DNA from: DATFEN01 sp035691285
GTDB taxonomy: Bacteria > Acidobacteriota > Vicinamibacteria > Fen-336
DNA: 7,258 bases
Reading direction: 5' to 3'
NCBI GenBank assembly: GCA_035691285.1
Contig: DASSJI010000174.1
Span: 1 to 7,258, forward strand
The notes beneath the pieces were generated by a model. It did not search any database. It was not told where the DNA came from and saw only the letters and a program-made list of their open reading frames with translations. Shown piece after piece: positions 6,692-7,258 of the stretch. Each line of letters begins with the position of its first letter. Within the stretch, counting starts at the first letter, position 1. A program made the translations under genes and the position numbers.

Positions 6692-6820
6692 GACCGGCGA
6701 GGAGGAGCTGTCGGCCGGTGACGCGCCATGAGCCGCAGCGCCGACGCTTCGTCCGCACCCGCGCGGCGGACGACGCCGCCCTCCACCGTCTGGACGCCCC
6801 AACCGCTCACGGGTGGCTCG

Positions 6821-7258
6821 TCAGGCCGACGTCTCGACCGGCAGCCCAGCCGCGCGCCACTCCGGAAGACCCTCCGCAAGGCGGCGCGCGCGCCGGCCGC
6901 GCGCCCGGAGCTTCTCCACGGCGTGGTACGCCATCAGGCAGTACGGGCCACGGCAGTACGCGACGATCTCCTTCCGCGCCGGCAGCTCGCGGATGCGCCC
7001 TTCGAGCTGCTCGAGTGGCAAGGACACGGCGCCTCGGATGTGGCCCGCGCGGTACTCCTCGGGCGGCCGCACGTCGATCACCATCACGCTCCCCTCGCGA
7101 GCGCGGCGCAGGACCTCCTCGCGCGGCACGGCCTCCAGCTCGTCTCGCGACTTGAGGTACGTCCGGACGAGCGCGTCGATCTCCGCAAGGCGACGCTCGG
7201 CGAGGCCGCGGACGGCGCGCACAGCGTCGTAGACCTCCGGCTCGCCCAGGCGGTAGTA
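6821..7258 (-). CDS. ArsR-family regulator with C-terminal rhodanese domain (5' end outside window)
   Basis: The frame is open to the window edge; 145 residues are visible. The first residues, YYRLGEPEVYDAVRAVRGLAE, match the end of an ArsR/SmtB winged helix (the beta-wing 'YYRL' followed by a dimerisation helix), so the DNA-binding part is mostly off the edge. A rhodanese fold follows: VMVIDVRPPEEYRAGHIRGA (58-77), PLEQLEGRIRELP (81-93), the active-site loop AYCRGPYC (100-107) and LPEWRAAGLPVE (131-142). C102 is the expected persulfide-carrying Cys, and C107 is a second Cys five residues later. Fused ArsR-rhodanese proteins are known and are thought to sense sulfane sulfur, metalloids or redox state; which applies here is inference. 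Any GTG at 7222 is internal. It ends 129 bases before the MFS start on the same strand and probably controls that gene. Confidence 0.85.
   Translation of the reverse strand, partial: YYRLGEPEVYDAVRAVRGLAERRLAEIDALVRTYLKSRDELEAVPREEVLRRAREGSVMVIDVRPPEEYRAGHIRGAVSLPLEQLEGRIRELPARKEIVAYCRGPYCLMAYHAVEKLRARGRRARRLAEGLPEWRAAGLPVETSA

Noticed and set aside
5393..6721. A 442-codon open frame on the plus strand opposite the MFS gene
   Set aside because: Its translation is rich in Arg, Gly, His and Pro with no domain-like pattern. It is an antisense shadow of the MFS gene, as expected at high GC.

Overview
This is a GC-rich bacterial chromosomal window with eight protein-coding genes packed on both strands. 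I see no RNA genes, CRISPR array, insertion sequence or phage gene. The organism looks like a high-GC Gram-negative, of the kind common among soil and freshwater Myxococcota, Acidobacteriota, Gemmatimonadota or Proteobacteria. The reasons are the very high G+C, frequent GTG starts, a secreted L,D-transpeptidase-like enzyme of the COG3786 type, and an exported amidohydrolase. The phylum cannot be fixed from the sequence alone.

Layout from left to right. Positions 1-468 (+) hold the C-terminal end of a protein finishing in a cyclic-nucleotide-binding domain. Positions 546-2563 (+) hold an exported amidohydrolase whose reading frame is broken by one missing base near 671. It meets, tail to tail, an L,D-transpeptidase-like gene at 2580-3320 (-). 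Upstream of that, on the same strand, is a small secreted protein of unknown function at 3366-3821 (-). A 119-base divergent intergenic region carries operator-like repeats and separates it from a class I SAM-dependent methyltransferase at 3941-4720 (+). A DinB-family metal-binding four-helix protein follows at 4816-5322 (+), with its own promoter-like -10 element and a palindrome directly upstream. The right end is a minus-strand pair: a 5'-truncated ArsR-type regulator with a C-terminal rhodanese domain (6821-7258) and, downstream of it, an MFS transporter (5468-6691). A perfect 20-bp palindrome sits at the MFS stop codon, between the convergent DinB and MFS genes.

The genes do not form one obvious pathway. 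The only tight functional pairing is the ArsR-rhodanese regulator with the MFS exporter, which looks like a regulated efflux unit for a metalloid, sulfur species or other toxicant; the substrate is unknown. The amidohydrolase, L,D-transpeptidase and small secreted protein are all predicted to be exported. The most checkable anomaly is the single-base frameshift in the amidohydrolase. The best non-coding signals are the 20-bp palindrome at 5449-5468 and the paired TTGTCA sites at 3834-3889. I found no convincing evidence of an undescribed multi-gene system.
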